Source of the DNA: Cerioporus squamosus
Lineage: Eukaryota; Basidiomycota; Agaricomycetes; Polyporales; Polyporaceae
DNA length: 64,000 nt
NCBI GenBank assembly: GCA_022592435.1
Contig: JABYQS010000009.1
Span: forward strand, 124,001 to 188,000
Direction: 5' to 3'
The translations under genes were made by a program, and so were the position numbers. Shown in pieces: positions 27,439-39,413 of this stretch (position 1 is its first letter; the number at the start of each line of letters is the position of its first letter). The notes under the pieces were generated by a model that was not told where the DNA came from, ran no database searches, and saw only the letters and a program-made list of their open reading frames with translations.

Positions 27439-29252
27439 GTGCGATGGAATCAGAGTTTCGAACACGAGCAAAAGTCCGACAGCTGTCGCGTTCGAGGAGG
27501 CTTGAAGCCAAGCGTCGCGCGAGATCCCGTCCGGACTCCGGATCCTGCAGCCAGAAGCGACCGCGACAGGCTCAGGCTGCTAGACGCGGCCGGGGCAGGC
27601 TGGAGCTCCACCTTCACGCTACGTAGCAGCGGTAGCAGTTCGCACCGGGAGTGAGAAGAGGGAAGACGTGCCCAGTTGATCATGGTGCGATGCCATCCAC
27701 GGGATGCCGGGCGTGCGGAATTGGAAGTGATAGTCCCCGATGGCGGAGAGTGCTATGGGAGCATTCAGCCGCATTCGACAGTGATTTAGTGGGATGTGCG
27801 ACAGTTACTGTGTTGCGACCGTCGGCGACCAGGCTCGCAATTGAGCTCGGGCTGGTTGCGACTTCCTTCATATTGCGACGCGGAGTATGTAGTAGTGATG
27901 CACGGGGCGTTGAGAGAATGGAAAGCGGTGCGACAAAGATGGAGGAACCTCGGGCACCGGTGTCCTTGGGATCTTGCGGGGCGTTTCAATAGCTTTTAAC
28001 TGGGAACATGCCCCGGACAGCAGGATCATATCAGCGAAACGGGAGTGTGTTGTGATATGGCAATCGCCACTGCCATAAGATGGATGGGATCAGTGGCCTC
28101 AGTCCTACTTACAGCCGGCGGATCGCAGAGAGAGACAGAGATGGAAGGCCCCTGGTTAGCATGACGTGCGTGATACACACGGCAGACGGTGTCACCCTCA
28201 GGGTTGCACCAGGTTGGACACAGGAGCGCCGGGCGCCTCGCCTGGTACGGTAGTGGTTCTCAAAGGGGAAGGAGAGTGCGAATGCGGAAGGGTGCATACC
28301 GAACGCTCCGGAACGCTCGCAGACAGACTGCGAACGCGAAAGGGGAATCTGCGGTCGCACTCTGCGGCTGGGCAGCGCAGCCACGGCCGCGGCGGCTGGA
28401 GACGACACGAGCCGGACCGGGAGAACAGGAGAACACCTCTGGATTAGGAGACGTGAGCCTCATGTCGATGAGATATACGAAGACGGTCTCGTGGATAGGG
28501 CGCGCCGGAGGGTCCCAAACGACGCGCAGCGGCCTCGAGTGCTGCGCACGACCGCATCCGAAGAGGGGTCTGCGCGGTGCGGCGTGGCAGTGGGCAGCGG
28601 GGAGCGCACCGCGCGGCGGGCTGGCGGGAAGTGCGCGCAGAGGGCACCGTGCAGAGTCCAGGAAGGCGGAGGTGCATCTGATTGCACTCTTACGTACTCG
28701 CCCGCGGGTGGTCTGAGCAAGCTGGCCTGGCCTCAACGTGGTGACCGTGCGGCAGGGGCGTGTGAAGTGGACAGAACATACGGATGTGTCGTCGATTGTG
28801 CTCTTTGGGAATCTGCAAGAGCACGGGCGGGTGCTGCGAGGGCTCGGAGTCGTCTGTGGTTGCGGCTACAGCGTCGCGGGTGGCCATGGGTCCATGTGGA
28901 CAATGCGCGGTACCTACGCTCGGCTGGTGGCCACGACCAAGCCAGATTGGGCAGGGGCTCCTGACACGCGGCGGGAGTCTCAGAGACAAGCTCACTGGCT
29001 GCAGCTGCCGTCTATTGTGCACAGGCTGCTCGCGACAGGCTCGCGAGAATGGAGGCCTGTTGGATGCGGGCTGAGCGTGGCGGCACAAAGGGGCAGCGCT
29101 GGCAGCGCGGAGGGAGCCCGAGTGCGAGTCGCTGGCCTTGTGGCAGCGTGTTCCTCAAGCGGGCTGCTACCACGCGTTCCTCCTCGCCTCCCTAAATATG
29201 GTCGGCCATATCCTTCTTCCCCTCCCGTATCTTCCTCCCCGTCCTCCCTCCC

Positions 29253-32060
29253 ATGGACGACCTTGCCCATGAGTCCCGCCCCATCCACTCCCTCAACCGC
29301 AAACGCAAGGCCGACCAGGACGACCACAATGTCAACCCCGCCCCCCAGGACGCCGTCTCCAACGGCGAGCCCATGCTCATCGACGTCCAGGCAACTCCCC
29401 GCTGTCCTGCCGACACATCTCCCGCTGCCCCCGCCGCCGCATGGCCCATAGCACGCGCCAGGCAAGGTATGAATCCCTCTTGGCCCTCCCCCTCCTGCCC
29501 GCCCTCCGCCGCCTTTCTCCCACAACGTGCCCGCGAAGGCCAGCCTTCGCCCAAACGCCTCCGCATAGAGATACCCACCACCCCGCCCGGCTCGCCACAC
29601 CGTCCCCGACGTGGCCAACGCCAGGTCTCCTCGCGTCACCTCGGTCGGCAGCGGCGTGCGGGAGAAACGCGGGACACTGGCATTGTCTCCGCGACAGAAC
29701 CCGGTCCAAGCAGAGGGTCTCTCTTGCGCACGGCTAGTCTTCCCGCTCTGCCTTCTTCCCGCTCCGTCCCCGTCTCCCCAATCGAACCCGCCGTTGTTTC
29801 GCCGCATATACCCCCTCACCAACCACCCATAAACAGAGAGACCTTGAAGGAGCTTGATCTCGAAGCGATACTCCGCAATCCCCAGCTCCGTCAGTCCCCG
29901 TTCATTCCTCACATAGCATCCCTTCCATTCTCATGCATGTACATTCATTCCAGGCCATGACCTGTTGTTCGATTCCGGACTCCAGTTCCGTCCCACCTCC
30001 AGTCGCCGCAAGCGTGATCTGGCGGACAACTACTGGCTCGCGATCGTCCGCGAGCTCGAGTGCGGATGTACCTGTACCACTCTCGACGCGAACGGCCGCC
30101 TCGCAGAGCGGCGCTGTGCCTGCGGCGTGCTCCAGCTCCCCACCGAGCGGCCCATGCTCGCCTTCTCGACGGGGAACATGCTCACCGTCCGCACGCCGTC
30201 CCGCATCCGGCCCCTTCTGCACGAGCTCCTGGAAGTTCTGGTGTCGATCATCCAGCCTTTGCAGCAGCCTAGCACTCGGCCGCCGGAGCTTCTGTTCCCG
30301 CCACCCCCTCAGCACCCGCAGTTCCAGCAGAATATTGCGCATGTGGCGCTCCTCCGACAGCTTCTGGACCCAGAACTCATTCAGCAGGAGATTGACCATG
30401 GTCTGTTCGACCCGTCAGGTGTGTTTCAAGCGATTGGTGACATCATCCGCTGCCACTGCGCGCCGATGCGCGACGCCGCGGTCGACCAGATGGTCGCGCT
30501 CGCGCGGAGTTGCGCACCCGGGGGTGCGGGCACCAAGCTCGACGCAGTCCGCGCGATCAGGATGTGCTTCGAGATCATGGAACTGATGAAGCTCGTGAGT
30601 GTTTGCGTTTTACGTGCCTGATCGTGGACATGTCTGATGTGTGGTGCTCCTTAACTCCGTGACCGCATCTCTCGTGTCGCTCGCCCGGTGGGACATCACT
30701 TCCGCGTGGTCTTAGGACGTGGCAAACCACCAGCTGCAGACGCTCCGGCCGTATCTCGTCAGGACCGCCGCCCAATACGAGATCAGGACGTTCCAGGAGG
30801 CACGGCACAACGGCCAGCCGAAGAAGCTGCAGGCGACGCGCGAGTGGCTGAGGACTGCCCACCGCGATCTGGAGAACACCAAGTCCTCGCTGCTTTCTCA
30901 GCGGTTCCTGCAGCCCCAGGCCTCCCTGCAGGCCCGCACTACGATCGCCATCGTGAAGGCGGTGGTGAACCTGATCTTCGACCCCCTGCACCCCTGCACC
31001 CCCTGCGGCCCCTGTCCAGGCGTCCCCGCCCGCTTCTGCACCCGCCTCGACAGCATCGACCCCGACGATCTCCTCGTCCCCTCCACTCGTCAGCTCGCGG
31101 TCCCACGGGGCGAGTAGCTCCAGCCACAGCTCGTCGAGCTTTGCTGGCTATCCCGAGACGTTTTTCCTTGACTATGGCCGGCTCGCTACGCTGAGCACGG
31201 ACGCCTCGGACTTCACCGCGCTGTACATGCTGCTCATGCTCTACCGCCAGCTCGTGCACTCGCACATGCACCGGCAGTCGCGGACGTCTGCGCAGGCGCG
31301 CACGCTCGTGTCCAACGACGAGCTTCTCCGCCTGAAGAAGGAGATCTGGGAGATCGGGCCGTCGCACCTCGGCCTGTGCTTCATGCAAAATCGCCCGCGT
31401 GCGAGCAGCAGCCATCATAGCGGCAGTGGCAACAGCAGTAGCAGTCGGTCGTCGAGTAGACATGAGCGAAACGAGCGCGACCGCGAGGCTGAGATGCGCA
31501 GGTGGCGGTCGGATATCGGGGATGTCGTCCTCCAGGTCACACGGCGTGCGACCGAGCCTCGGCCACCACAAAACTCGGCTGCGGAGTCGACGGAGAGCAA
31601 GGCTTCGAGCGACCTGAGAGCGCCTGACGCGGATGTACTGAGCTTGGCGAACAACTGGGCGGAGAGCAACCTCCGGGCTGGGTCCCCGCTCAGCACGATC
31701 CTCAAGAAGCGCATACGGGAGTGCGTTGAGGAGGCCGTTCTCAACATCGTGCTCCCGTCCTCGTCGTCGTCACAGCCTTCATCCTCGACACCGAAGAGCG
31801 AAAACACCGATGCCGCGCCCACGTCGAGCGGGCTCGAGCCCCTCATGCCTGAGATCCGGCACCTGGCCGAACGCGCTGCGAAGCTGGTGACTATCCACGG
31901 GAACGTCTACGGGGAGCTGTACTCGCTGCCGTCGTTCTTGACGGGTGAAGACGACGACGCGGCCGTGGTCGCCCTCGCTGCCGAGGCTGCCGCCGTCCCT
32001 GCTCCCGCTGTGTTCCCTGTCCCTGGCCCCGTCTCGAGTCCTCGTCCGGCACCGTCATAA
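29253..32060 (+). CDS. Tcp11/SOK1-domain protein
   Basis: The basic, Pro/Ser-rich N-terminus (MDDLAHESRPIHSLNRKRKAD) has nuclear-localisation-like KRK and PKRLR clusters. The T-complex-11 domain follows: NRETLKELDLEAILRNPQL, LFDSGLQFRPTSSRRKR, DNYWLAIVRELECGCTC, RIRPLLHELLEVLVSIIQP, ELIQQEIDHGLFDPSGVF, DVANHQLQTLRPYLVRTA and FLDYGRLATLSTDASDFTALYML. Yeast Sok1 suppresses loss of cAMP-dependent kinase, so a role in nutrient/cAMP signalling is inferred. Introns fall at 29897-29958 (QL|R) and about 30595-30716. After NLIFDPLHP the frame slips by one base in a C-run near 30985-31005; APPAAPVQASPP continues in the neighbouring frame to the end. The C-terminus is Ala/Pro-rich. The start ATG at 29253 begins the only long open frame. 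Confidence 0.85.
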
Positions 32061-33875
32061 CCCCGGATGCGTGGGCCCTGCGCCAACCTGCACATATACT
32101 CTGCACAGGCACAACCTTCGTGTACATACGTGGCACGTTGTCCTCAGCATTTCCCGTCCGTGGACGCGAGGATTGCCCGTGGGTCGCCTTCCCGCACCGA
32201 CGCTCCCTCTTGCCGTTGTCTCCTCGAGCGCCGCTTCTCCCTCCCTCTCGTCCGACCATCTGGGACTGCGACTACGAATGTGGGTCTCGACACTACGATG
32301 CATGCCACTTCATCTCGTCCTCCGTCCACGTCCCTGTCACCCATCCTCACTAATCCCGCCGTTCTTCTATGCCACTCACGAGTTGCCGCATTTCCCCAAT
32401 GCCCGTCTGCATTCGCATTACGCTGCTTACGTTGCCGTTGCTTTCCTCGCATTTGCGTTCTACGCTCCGTCCGATACGTCCATCTGCCGAACTCGCTCGG
32501 CACTCCGTAATGAACCGACCGACGAACATCCTCGTTCCTCGTTATTCCTTACCTCGTCCTAGTCTTACTCGCTTGATCTCTCCTGCGCGCTGTTTACCGT
32601 TGACCATCTTCCCATCACTGGCCTCTCTATCCCTCTCCTCCTCCTCCCCGTAGTTTTCCGCCGTCGTAGCAAGTAATCTCCGTGCCTCCTACCTCCTGTG
32701 GATAGTAATGAACTGAAAGAAGTCAAGAAGCCTCTTTTCCTGCGTCCGAGCCCGACCGAGACCGTCCCTCGATCACGATCCGCGACTGCTGCGAGTCCGA
32801 CGAACGTTGGTAAGTATCGCAAATGTGGTAGGTCTGTGCATCCGGGGAGCCATGCACACGTCGTGCGGTGTCGTCCAGGCTTCAGGCTTCCTTCGAGCGT
32901 TCTAAACTGCGCCCTGGCTGAGACGGGATGCTCGCCAGGGTCCAGGGGATGAGTTGTTGGTATATGCATGCCCTGCGCATGTCGCAGCGGGATGCACCGG
33001 AGCATTGCTGCCCCGACGTCTGCGGGAGTTCTGTTCTTGCTTTGCGTGGGTGAGTACTGGTCTCGAGACCCTGCAAGTACATGCATGATGTCTGCATGTA
33101 GCCGCCGTGCACCTCCGCTCGCGTACTGCACGTGCAGGAGATCGGAGGTTGGCTTGAGCGGCGAGCCTGGCACGGTGCGAGCTTTCTGATCTTGCGTTTC
33201 TCTGGCGCTATCTGCCCGCCCGTCGCTCTATCGTGGAATGAACGGCGCCATGCGGAGGACATGAGTAGGGTGCTTGCTTGCTCGAGCTGCTCGTTTGTCA
33301 GGATGTACGTACGAGCGAGCGCGCCATGGCGGGATGGGGACCAAGAGACGCTGTGAGGGCGGTCATCTGAACCAGGTGCCAGCCAGGTGCAGAGGCACGA
33401 TATCGTCACCGGGAGGCATGGCCACCATGCACGGGGCGTGGCCGGAGATTGGGATGCTTGAGCTTGAGCGTATGTTGATGCAGTGTGCTGTGATTCACTG
33501 GTGACGCAGGATGTTCGCTCGGCTGCAACTATGTATGTTGTTGGGATGCACGGGGACGAGCTCGGAGGCGTCCGTACATATTTGCCGACGTGGTGGCTAA
33601 ACTCTCCTCGCGCGGATTCGCTCATTCAGCATGCGGAGAAAGCGGGGAAAACGGTGGGGGCCGCGGGATAGTGCCTGCCACTGGCAGTGATCAGTTAACT
33701 GGGAAGAGCGGGAGCAGTTGGACGAGGCAGAGCGTCGGTCAATGAGGTCGTTCCGCGTTTGGCCGGCCACTGGACGGTGACGGAAGGACAGCGAAGTGAG
33801 GCTGCGCCCGCTCTCACGGCGCTTCCGCGTATCTCTTCCTGTCAGCTTGCTCCCGGCTCTCACAACCTCACCGCC
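32061..33875. other. Intergenic region of 1.8 kb
   Basis: No recognisable gene was seen on either strand. The first part is pyrimidine-rich (many tccctc/ctcctc tracts between 32200 and 32660), fitting a 3' untranslated region. The remainder lies upstream of the membrane-protein gene at 33876. Confidence 0.4.
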
Positions 33876-35315
33876 ATGTCGTCCCGGACGTCGGGCTCTT
33901 CGACGGGTTCGTCGACGTCGGCGGACCCATCGGCGTCGTCGTCCACATCGAGTGGTGCCTCATCGACAGTCACGCTGACCCCCACGTCAAGCGCGAGCTC
34001 TTCCTCGACTACCCCGTTCTTCACCGCTTCGGCGACCACTGGCGATACTGCATCCACGGCCAACCCAGATGGACTGGGCCCACCGTCGTCTTCGCTATAT
34101 CTGTGAGTTATCTCATAGAAGTGTGGGGTGACGCTAGGCACAGTACGGGAGGTTATGTGCAACGCTGCGCGATCGCGCTCGTGTATGTACTAGCGTCCTG
34201 CCGTCGTCAATCGTTGCTAGTACCCCGCACTCTTCGTTCACCGTTGCAGGAATCATGCTGACTTTGCCGCGTCTCTTCCCCGCCATGCTTCCGTGCATGC
34301 TCAATTGCAACTCGGGATAACGTCTCTGGCTACGTGCTCTTAGGTTTACGTTCCTCGCGACACTCTTCCTCCTCCTGGCGATCTCCTCCGCCATCATCAT
34401 GCGCGGCATCTTCCTCCGCCGCCGCTTCCGACGTCGTCTCGAAGAAGCCATCGCAGCGGGCGTACTGCTCACACCCTCGGACGACGGCACCGGCGGGTTT
34501 GGAGGGAACGGTGGGCGCACCCCACGACGGAAGTTGCAGCGGCCGACGCTGTTCGATGTGAGCGTACTCCCTCCATGGTTCTCTACCTCTAGTCCGCAGG
34601 ACGGATCTTGGGATAAACTCATGGTCAGTGCTTCTCTACTCTTCCTTTTCTACTTGCGCGATCTCACCAGAGACTCCGTATATCACCGCTTCATGACGTA
34701 CCCAATTGTTGCTCAACATACAACCGCTCAACAATCATGCATCTCTCTGGCAACCAAACGTCGAAAACGTTCCACCAGCCCTTCGCCGGGAACATCGCCT
34801 CCGAAAAGCCCGGGCAAGAGCCTGCTCCCGATGCAACCCAGAGCACAGGGCCACCAATCCGCGGACACCGGCCAAACGCTGTCCTCCTTCTAGAACGCGC
34901 GACCTACCTCTTCCCGCGCAACCGTCTGCGCCGGTCCAACGCCCCCTCGCGCGCCGACCCCTCCCCCATCTCGCAATCCATCACAGCTGCGAGCAGCACC
35001 CAGGACGTCGCGATGAGTACCCCTGCGATCCCGCTCGAGCCGCAGGATCCGCTCGAGCGCGCCGCGGAGGTGCGTGTCGCTGTCGTGATCGCGATGCCGA
35101 ATCCGCACCGGTCGGGGTACGTGCCCCCCTCGGTGGACGCGGAGATGCACAGGCCTTCCCCAGGGGGCAAGGGCAAGGCGCGCGGGTTGGACGGGTGGAG
35201 CGAGGACGGCGTGGAGGAGGAGGGCGTGCCGGACGTCGTCTTTGGGACCGCCAGAGTCCCTATTGCGGAACTGGAACCCCCAAGCGAGAACGCGCTGCCC
35301 GCTCCCTCGTCATGA
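33876..35315 (+). CDS. Single-pass membrane protein with Ser/Thr-rich ectodomain
   Basis: The first exon encodes about 75 residues that are almost all Ser, Thr, Ala and Gly (MSSRTSGSSTGSSTS), suiting an O-mannosylated outer domain. After an intron (about 34103-34343) a single transmembrane helix follows, FTFLATLFLLLAISSAIIM, then a basic stop-transfer stretch RRRFRRRLEE. The C-terminal part contains EVRVAVVIAMPNPHRSGY and GVPDVVFGTARVPI before the stop at 35315. I know similar uncharacterised proteins from basidiomycetes but no function. The middle, between DGSWDKLM (about 34622) and about 34950, contains at least one intron I could not place, so the internal structure is uncertain. No signal peptide is evident; the helix may act as an anchor. 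Confidence 0.6.
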
Positions 35316-35730
35316 GTTATCACAGCCCCGTACGCACATCTCTGCAGTCCTCTCTCTATCTTGCACACGCCTCCTATGCTGTCGCGCTCTGCCCCATTCC
35401 GGACACTCGCACTCTTGCACGCACATGCGCTTCTCTTGTCTGATATTGTTTGGACGCTCAAGTCTTTTGCATGTAGCTATCGTCGTCGCTCCCTACCATT
35501 GACCCCATTGTACAGTATGATAGTCTACGACTGGATTCTAATATGTTGTATCACTGCCCTACATACGCGACTTCTACTTTTTGCACACATCGTCGCGTTC
35601 AGTTCTCCAAGCGGTGAGCTCCCCGTGCCAGGTCCGGTCAACCAGACAATAGAACTGATACCAGGAGGCAAGGTAAGTCCATGCGCAGATCTACAGCGGC
35701 AAGATGACAATGCCCGGCCCGTCGTCGAAA
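35316..35730. other. Convergent intergenic region
   Basis: About 415 bases lie between the stop codons of two convergent genes. It is T-rich with no coding signal and presumably holds both 3' ends. Confidence 0.4.
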
Positions 35731-37576
35731 TCAGTCGTCGTCATCGAGATCCTCGTCGTCCTCCGCGTCCTCCCATCCGTCGTCCGTGTCAAATCCATCA
35801 AACTCGTCTACAGGCAGCACGTCCTCCTCCTCGTCCGAGCCCTCAAAGTACTCGAACTTCTCGAGGTGCTCGCCCAACCACTGCTCGTCCTCCTCGCTCA
35901 CGTCGTCGTCCTGGTTCATGAGCACCTTCTTCACGGGCCTCCCGTGCGCCGCGCGCAGGCCCACGAGCTCGCGCATGCGCGCGCCGTCGATGCCCGTGCA
36001 CGTGAGCGTCTCGAGGCGAGGCAGGAGGAGCTCCCCGGGCGCGAGGAGCTGGTTCGCGAGCGCGGGCGCGGCGGGGTCCTTGGGGTAGAGCAGGTCGAAC
36101 CAGCCGTCGCCCAGGAAGAGCATGTTCAGGTTCAGCGCGGCGACCTTCTCGAGCTGCCGGTACGCGTCCGCGACGAGCGGGTCCGCGCAGGGCAGGCTCG
36201 CGATTTTGAGCGAGGTGAGGTTCGAGAGGAGCGAGCGCGCGCGCTGGCGGAGGGCGAGCCGGCGACGCCGGGGCCGCGCAGGGCGAGCGGGGGCTGTGGC
36301 GGTTGCGGGAGGGAGCGCGGGGAGGCGAGGTAGGTGAGGACTTCGCTGTAGTCCTCGTCTTCGAGGTCGAGCGCGAGAGAGGCGAGCGCGGGAAGGTGAA
36401 GCGGGGGAGGAGGGCGAGGATGTAGGCGGGCTCGAGGTAGGCGAGAACGAGCTCGTTCAGCTTGGGGAGGGCGAGCGGCGTCCCGTCTACGTCCATTTCG
36501 TCCGCGCTCTGCGGGAGTCCCGAGGGCCACTCCGAGGGGTTACCTGCAGGGCTCGACAGACAGAGCGTGAGCGTCCGCAGATCTGGGGATGTGCGCATTA
36601 TCCGAGCAAAGTCGTAGAGACTCGGGCGTACGTCTCGCGCGTGGTACGCGAGCTCGAGGTCGGTGAGGCCTGTGAGATACGGGGAGCCCTCCTTTGACCA
36701 GTCGACGTGTACGCCCCAGAGCGCGACGTGTGTCAGGCGCGGTAGATTGCCGTGGAACAGGACAAACGGCTGCTCGCGGAGCTCTTGCCACTTGAACGTT
36801 TCATGCTCGTCCGTGTCTTCGTAGTGGTACAGCTGCAGCACCTCCAGTATCGGCGCACCCTCGCACGCGCCCATCATCTCCAATGCGCGGTGCATCTGCG
36901 GGTAGAACGAGACCATGATTTGCAAAGCCTGCGTATGCCCAATGTGCGGCAGGATAACGTCCATGATCCCCGTGATGATAGAGAGGTCGGGGTCATTGTC
37001 CTTCGGCCCGTCGTCCTCGTCGACGTTGTAATCCGACTCCGAGAACTCCTCCTCCTCCTGCTCTGCCGTCCGGTCCACGGTGAGCGCGAGCGGGGCAGAC
37101 GCGGCGCGCGCGAGGTATGTCAGCGCGCGTTCATACGGAGGCGGGCCCACGAAACTGATGTGGTTCCACAGCAGCGAGTTGGAGAGCGCGATGTCGCGCC
37201 ATCGCTGGCAGACGTGGGAGACGAGGACGTTGAAGGGGAGCTTGCGCGACCTGTCCTCGTCGCCGTGGCGCGAGCGACTGCCGTCGTGATCATCGTCGTC
37301 GTCTCCAGAGTCAGACGAGCCGGACGAGTATGATAGCTCGTCGGACGCGCCCTCGTCGACGTCTTCGAAATCATCCTCCTCGTCTTCCTGGTCGCGCTCT
37401 GGCGTCCAGCCGAGCGTGAAGATGTGGGAGAGGAGCTCGGAGGGGAGTTCGTTGATGAGGCATCGGCCGTCCTTTGGGGCCACGAAGGGGTTGTTTGGGA
37501 GATCAGCCACGACGGGAACCATTCCGACGCTGCGAGGCCTTGAGCTCCGTTGGCCACAGGCTGTTTCGACCGCCAC
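35731..37576 (-). CDS. F-box domain protein
   Basis: The F-box reads LINELPSELLSHIFTLGW near residue 40. A long acidic loop and VSHVCQRWRDIALSNSLLWNHISF complete the second helix pair. This module recruits Skp1 and so suggests an SCF ubiquitin ligase adaptor. The remaining roughly 400 residues are leucine-rich (LPRLTHVALWGVHVDW, SPDLRTLTLCLSSPAG, LPKLNELVLAYLEPAYI, SNLTSLKIASLPC), like other agaricomycete F-box/LRR proteins. The tail ends in an Asp/Glu run (GWEDAEDDEDLDDDD). The frame changes twice, each by one missing base: near 36390 (PRFT to LPALASLALDLED) and near 36265 (to LALRQRARSLLSNL). The last 260 residues are only sensible after both shifts. The start at 37576 or the in-frame ATG at 37522 (MVPVVADLPNNPF) are both possible; an upstream exon cannot be excluded. 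Confidence 0.75.
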
Positions 37577-39413
37577 GCACCAGGTAATGAGGGCGCCGCA
37601 GTTGTGGTTGTATGGAGGATGTCACGGATGTCCCGTACCCCCGCGACGCGTAGAGCTCTTCCGGTCAGCGCAGCTGGTAAGCAAGCACTTCGAGGTGTGG
37701 TGGGTGTTGTGTCGCGTCCAGACGGAGGCTCGGTGAAGAGAGGGAGCAGGTGGTTGGGAGACGAGGAGCAGCTCGCGTCCGTCGGGGCGTCATACTTACC
37801 CACAAAATCAGCGCAAATAATCCCAGATCCCCCACGTGGCCATCGATCAACAGATTATCTGAGATTCCTTGTGGCCGTTCACGACCAAAGAGGAAGGCGG
37901 CATACCAAACTAGTGCATTAGCCGCTCGATGTCCAACGACCAACATACTGCCAGTACACTCATGTGATTAGTGTACTTAGTCTTCGCCGCGGTGAAGGAT
38001 GCCCAACCTAATCGTATAGATACCGCCACGCCGTGCATCATGCAAGCATGACCAAGCACCTGTGTTGAGCGATCAGAGCTTGTGGAAGGCATTTCCTATC
38101 GTGCCTTGTTCACCTGTGTCGCGGTATGCTACCTCGTACAGGAACCCAGACGAAGAGCTTCCTCCGTCACGAGCTTCTAGTGCCGTCAGTTGCACCAATA
38201 GTACTCAAAGTGCAAACGGAGAGGAGTCCTGTGGCCATCGATCCGCTGGCTTCGCTCTTGAGATATCTCGCGAAGGCTTCCCATCGAATGACTTGCGACA
38301 TCTGGTGGAGTGATACAGAAGAGGGCTCGTAGGTGACCGGCTCATGTCCGTCGGTACATGCGCAGAGTTCTGTATCTAGTCGGGCCGGGAGTCGGGGATG
38401 AGGTCACCTGGCAGCATCGTTCGGGACCAGACGAATCCATTCAGGCCTTCGACGTTCGATGTTCGATATTCGGCCGTCGAGCGGGTGCAGTGGATTCTTC
38501 GGTACCGTGTCTCTGCTCTCCGATAGGGAGCTTAGCGGGCCTCGACCAATGAGATTATTCCAGAAGACCATGCGAAAAGTGGTTTATGCGCGTCGTACCC
38601 ATGGCGTCGTTGTCGGATTCGCTACACCTTGACTTGCTGTCTCTGAAGCCGGAGGTAATATAGCAGCGGCTGCAGATTTCATTCTGCCATACTGTGCTAC
38701 TCACCGCGTTTCGTGGTTATGCGGGATCGCCTGGAGGCATGCCAGTATGTACTAGTGCCACTGCCACTAAGCGACGGTGTCTCAGAGTCAAATGGTGTTT
38801 GATGGCCGCGAACGATCGGCGCTTGGTGGCGGAGTTGAGTCGCAAAGGAGCATCGGGGTTGCCTAGCTGCCTCGTATGCAGTGAGTGGCTGGACGCGAGA
38901 CACGGCACCGGGGGCGCGCCGCACGCGCCCCCGACGGTGCACGACGGTTGCATTCGAGCAGAGTTTGCGTCGAGAGCAGAGCGTTCGAGGACACCCAGGG
39001 GACGGGAGTGAAGACGGAGATGACGGTGGGAGAAGGAGATCGAGGCATCGAGCTTGGGAGAGTTCGCACGGGGTGGTCTCGGTTAGCGGCTCTCAGCGGG
39101 ACATTGAATGAGTTTGTCGACCGTGGGCCTCTGAGCTCGTCCTCGAGAGACTCTCGACGTCGACGCCCTTCGCGCGCCGCAGCGAGGCCGAGGGGGCCGT
39201 AGTCGGGGGTTCTGCGGAGATCGTGGGCTGCAGGTGTCCGCCAGGTGTCCGCGCACTGACATGCAGCGAAGACAGAGACGGAGCCAGCAAAGCTCTCCCG
39301 CACGTGGCATGCAATGGAAGCCACTATAATTACTCGGTCCAAGTCCCTCATCTGCGCGACGCCTTGGGTCTGTCGCGTCCCCGCTCCTTCTGTCCGTATG
39401 TCCTCCTCCCTCC
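37577..39413. other. Intergenic region of 1.8 kb between divergent genes
   Basis: It lies between the 5' ends of the F-box gene (minus) and the RGS-like gene (plus), so it should hold both promoters. I see no supported gene. AT-rich patches occur around 37800-38000 and 38560-38700. Confidence 0.4.

Larger units (their letters stand above)
23506..29252. other. Gene-poor stretch of 5.7 kb with microsatellites and a G4 motif
   Basis: I see no gene with recognisable family features on either strand; the longer open frames are random-looking or antisense. It contains CTGC x4 (25491-25506), a GGAC/GGAT tract (25812-25840), a GATACG tract (about 27417-27436) and a G-quadruplex motif (25127-25153). 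The right 1-2 kb is presumably the promoter of the Tcp11-domain gene. The rest could be a decayed repeat or noncoding RNA. I cannot identify terminal repeats or transposase remnants by eye. Confidence 0.5.

Noticed and set aside
28992..29912. 306-codon open frame on the minus strand
   Set aside because: It is Gly/Arg-rich and lies antisense to the first exon of the Tcp11-domain gene, a typical GC-driven shadow.
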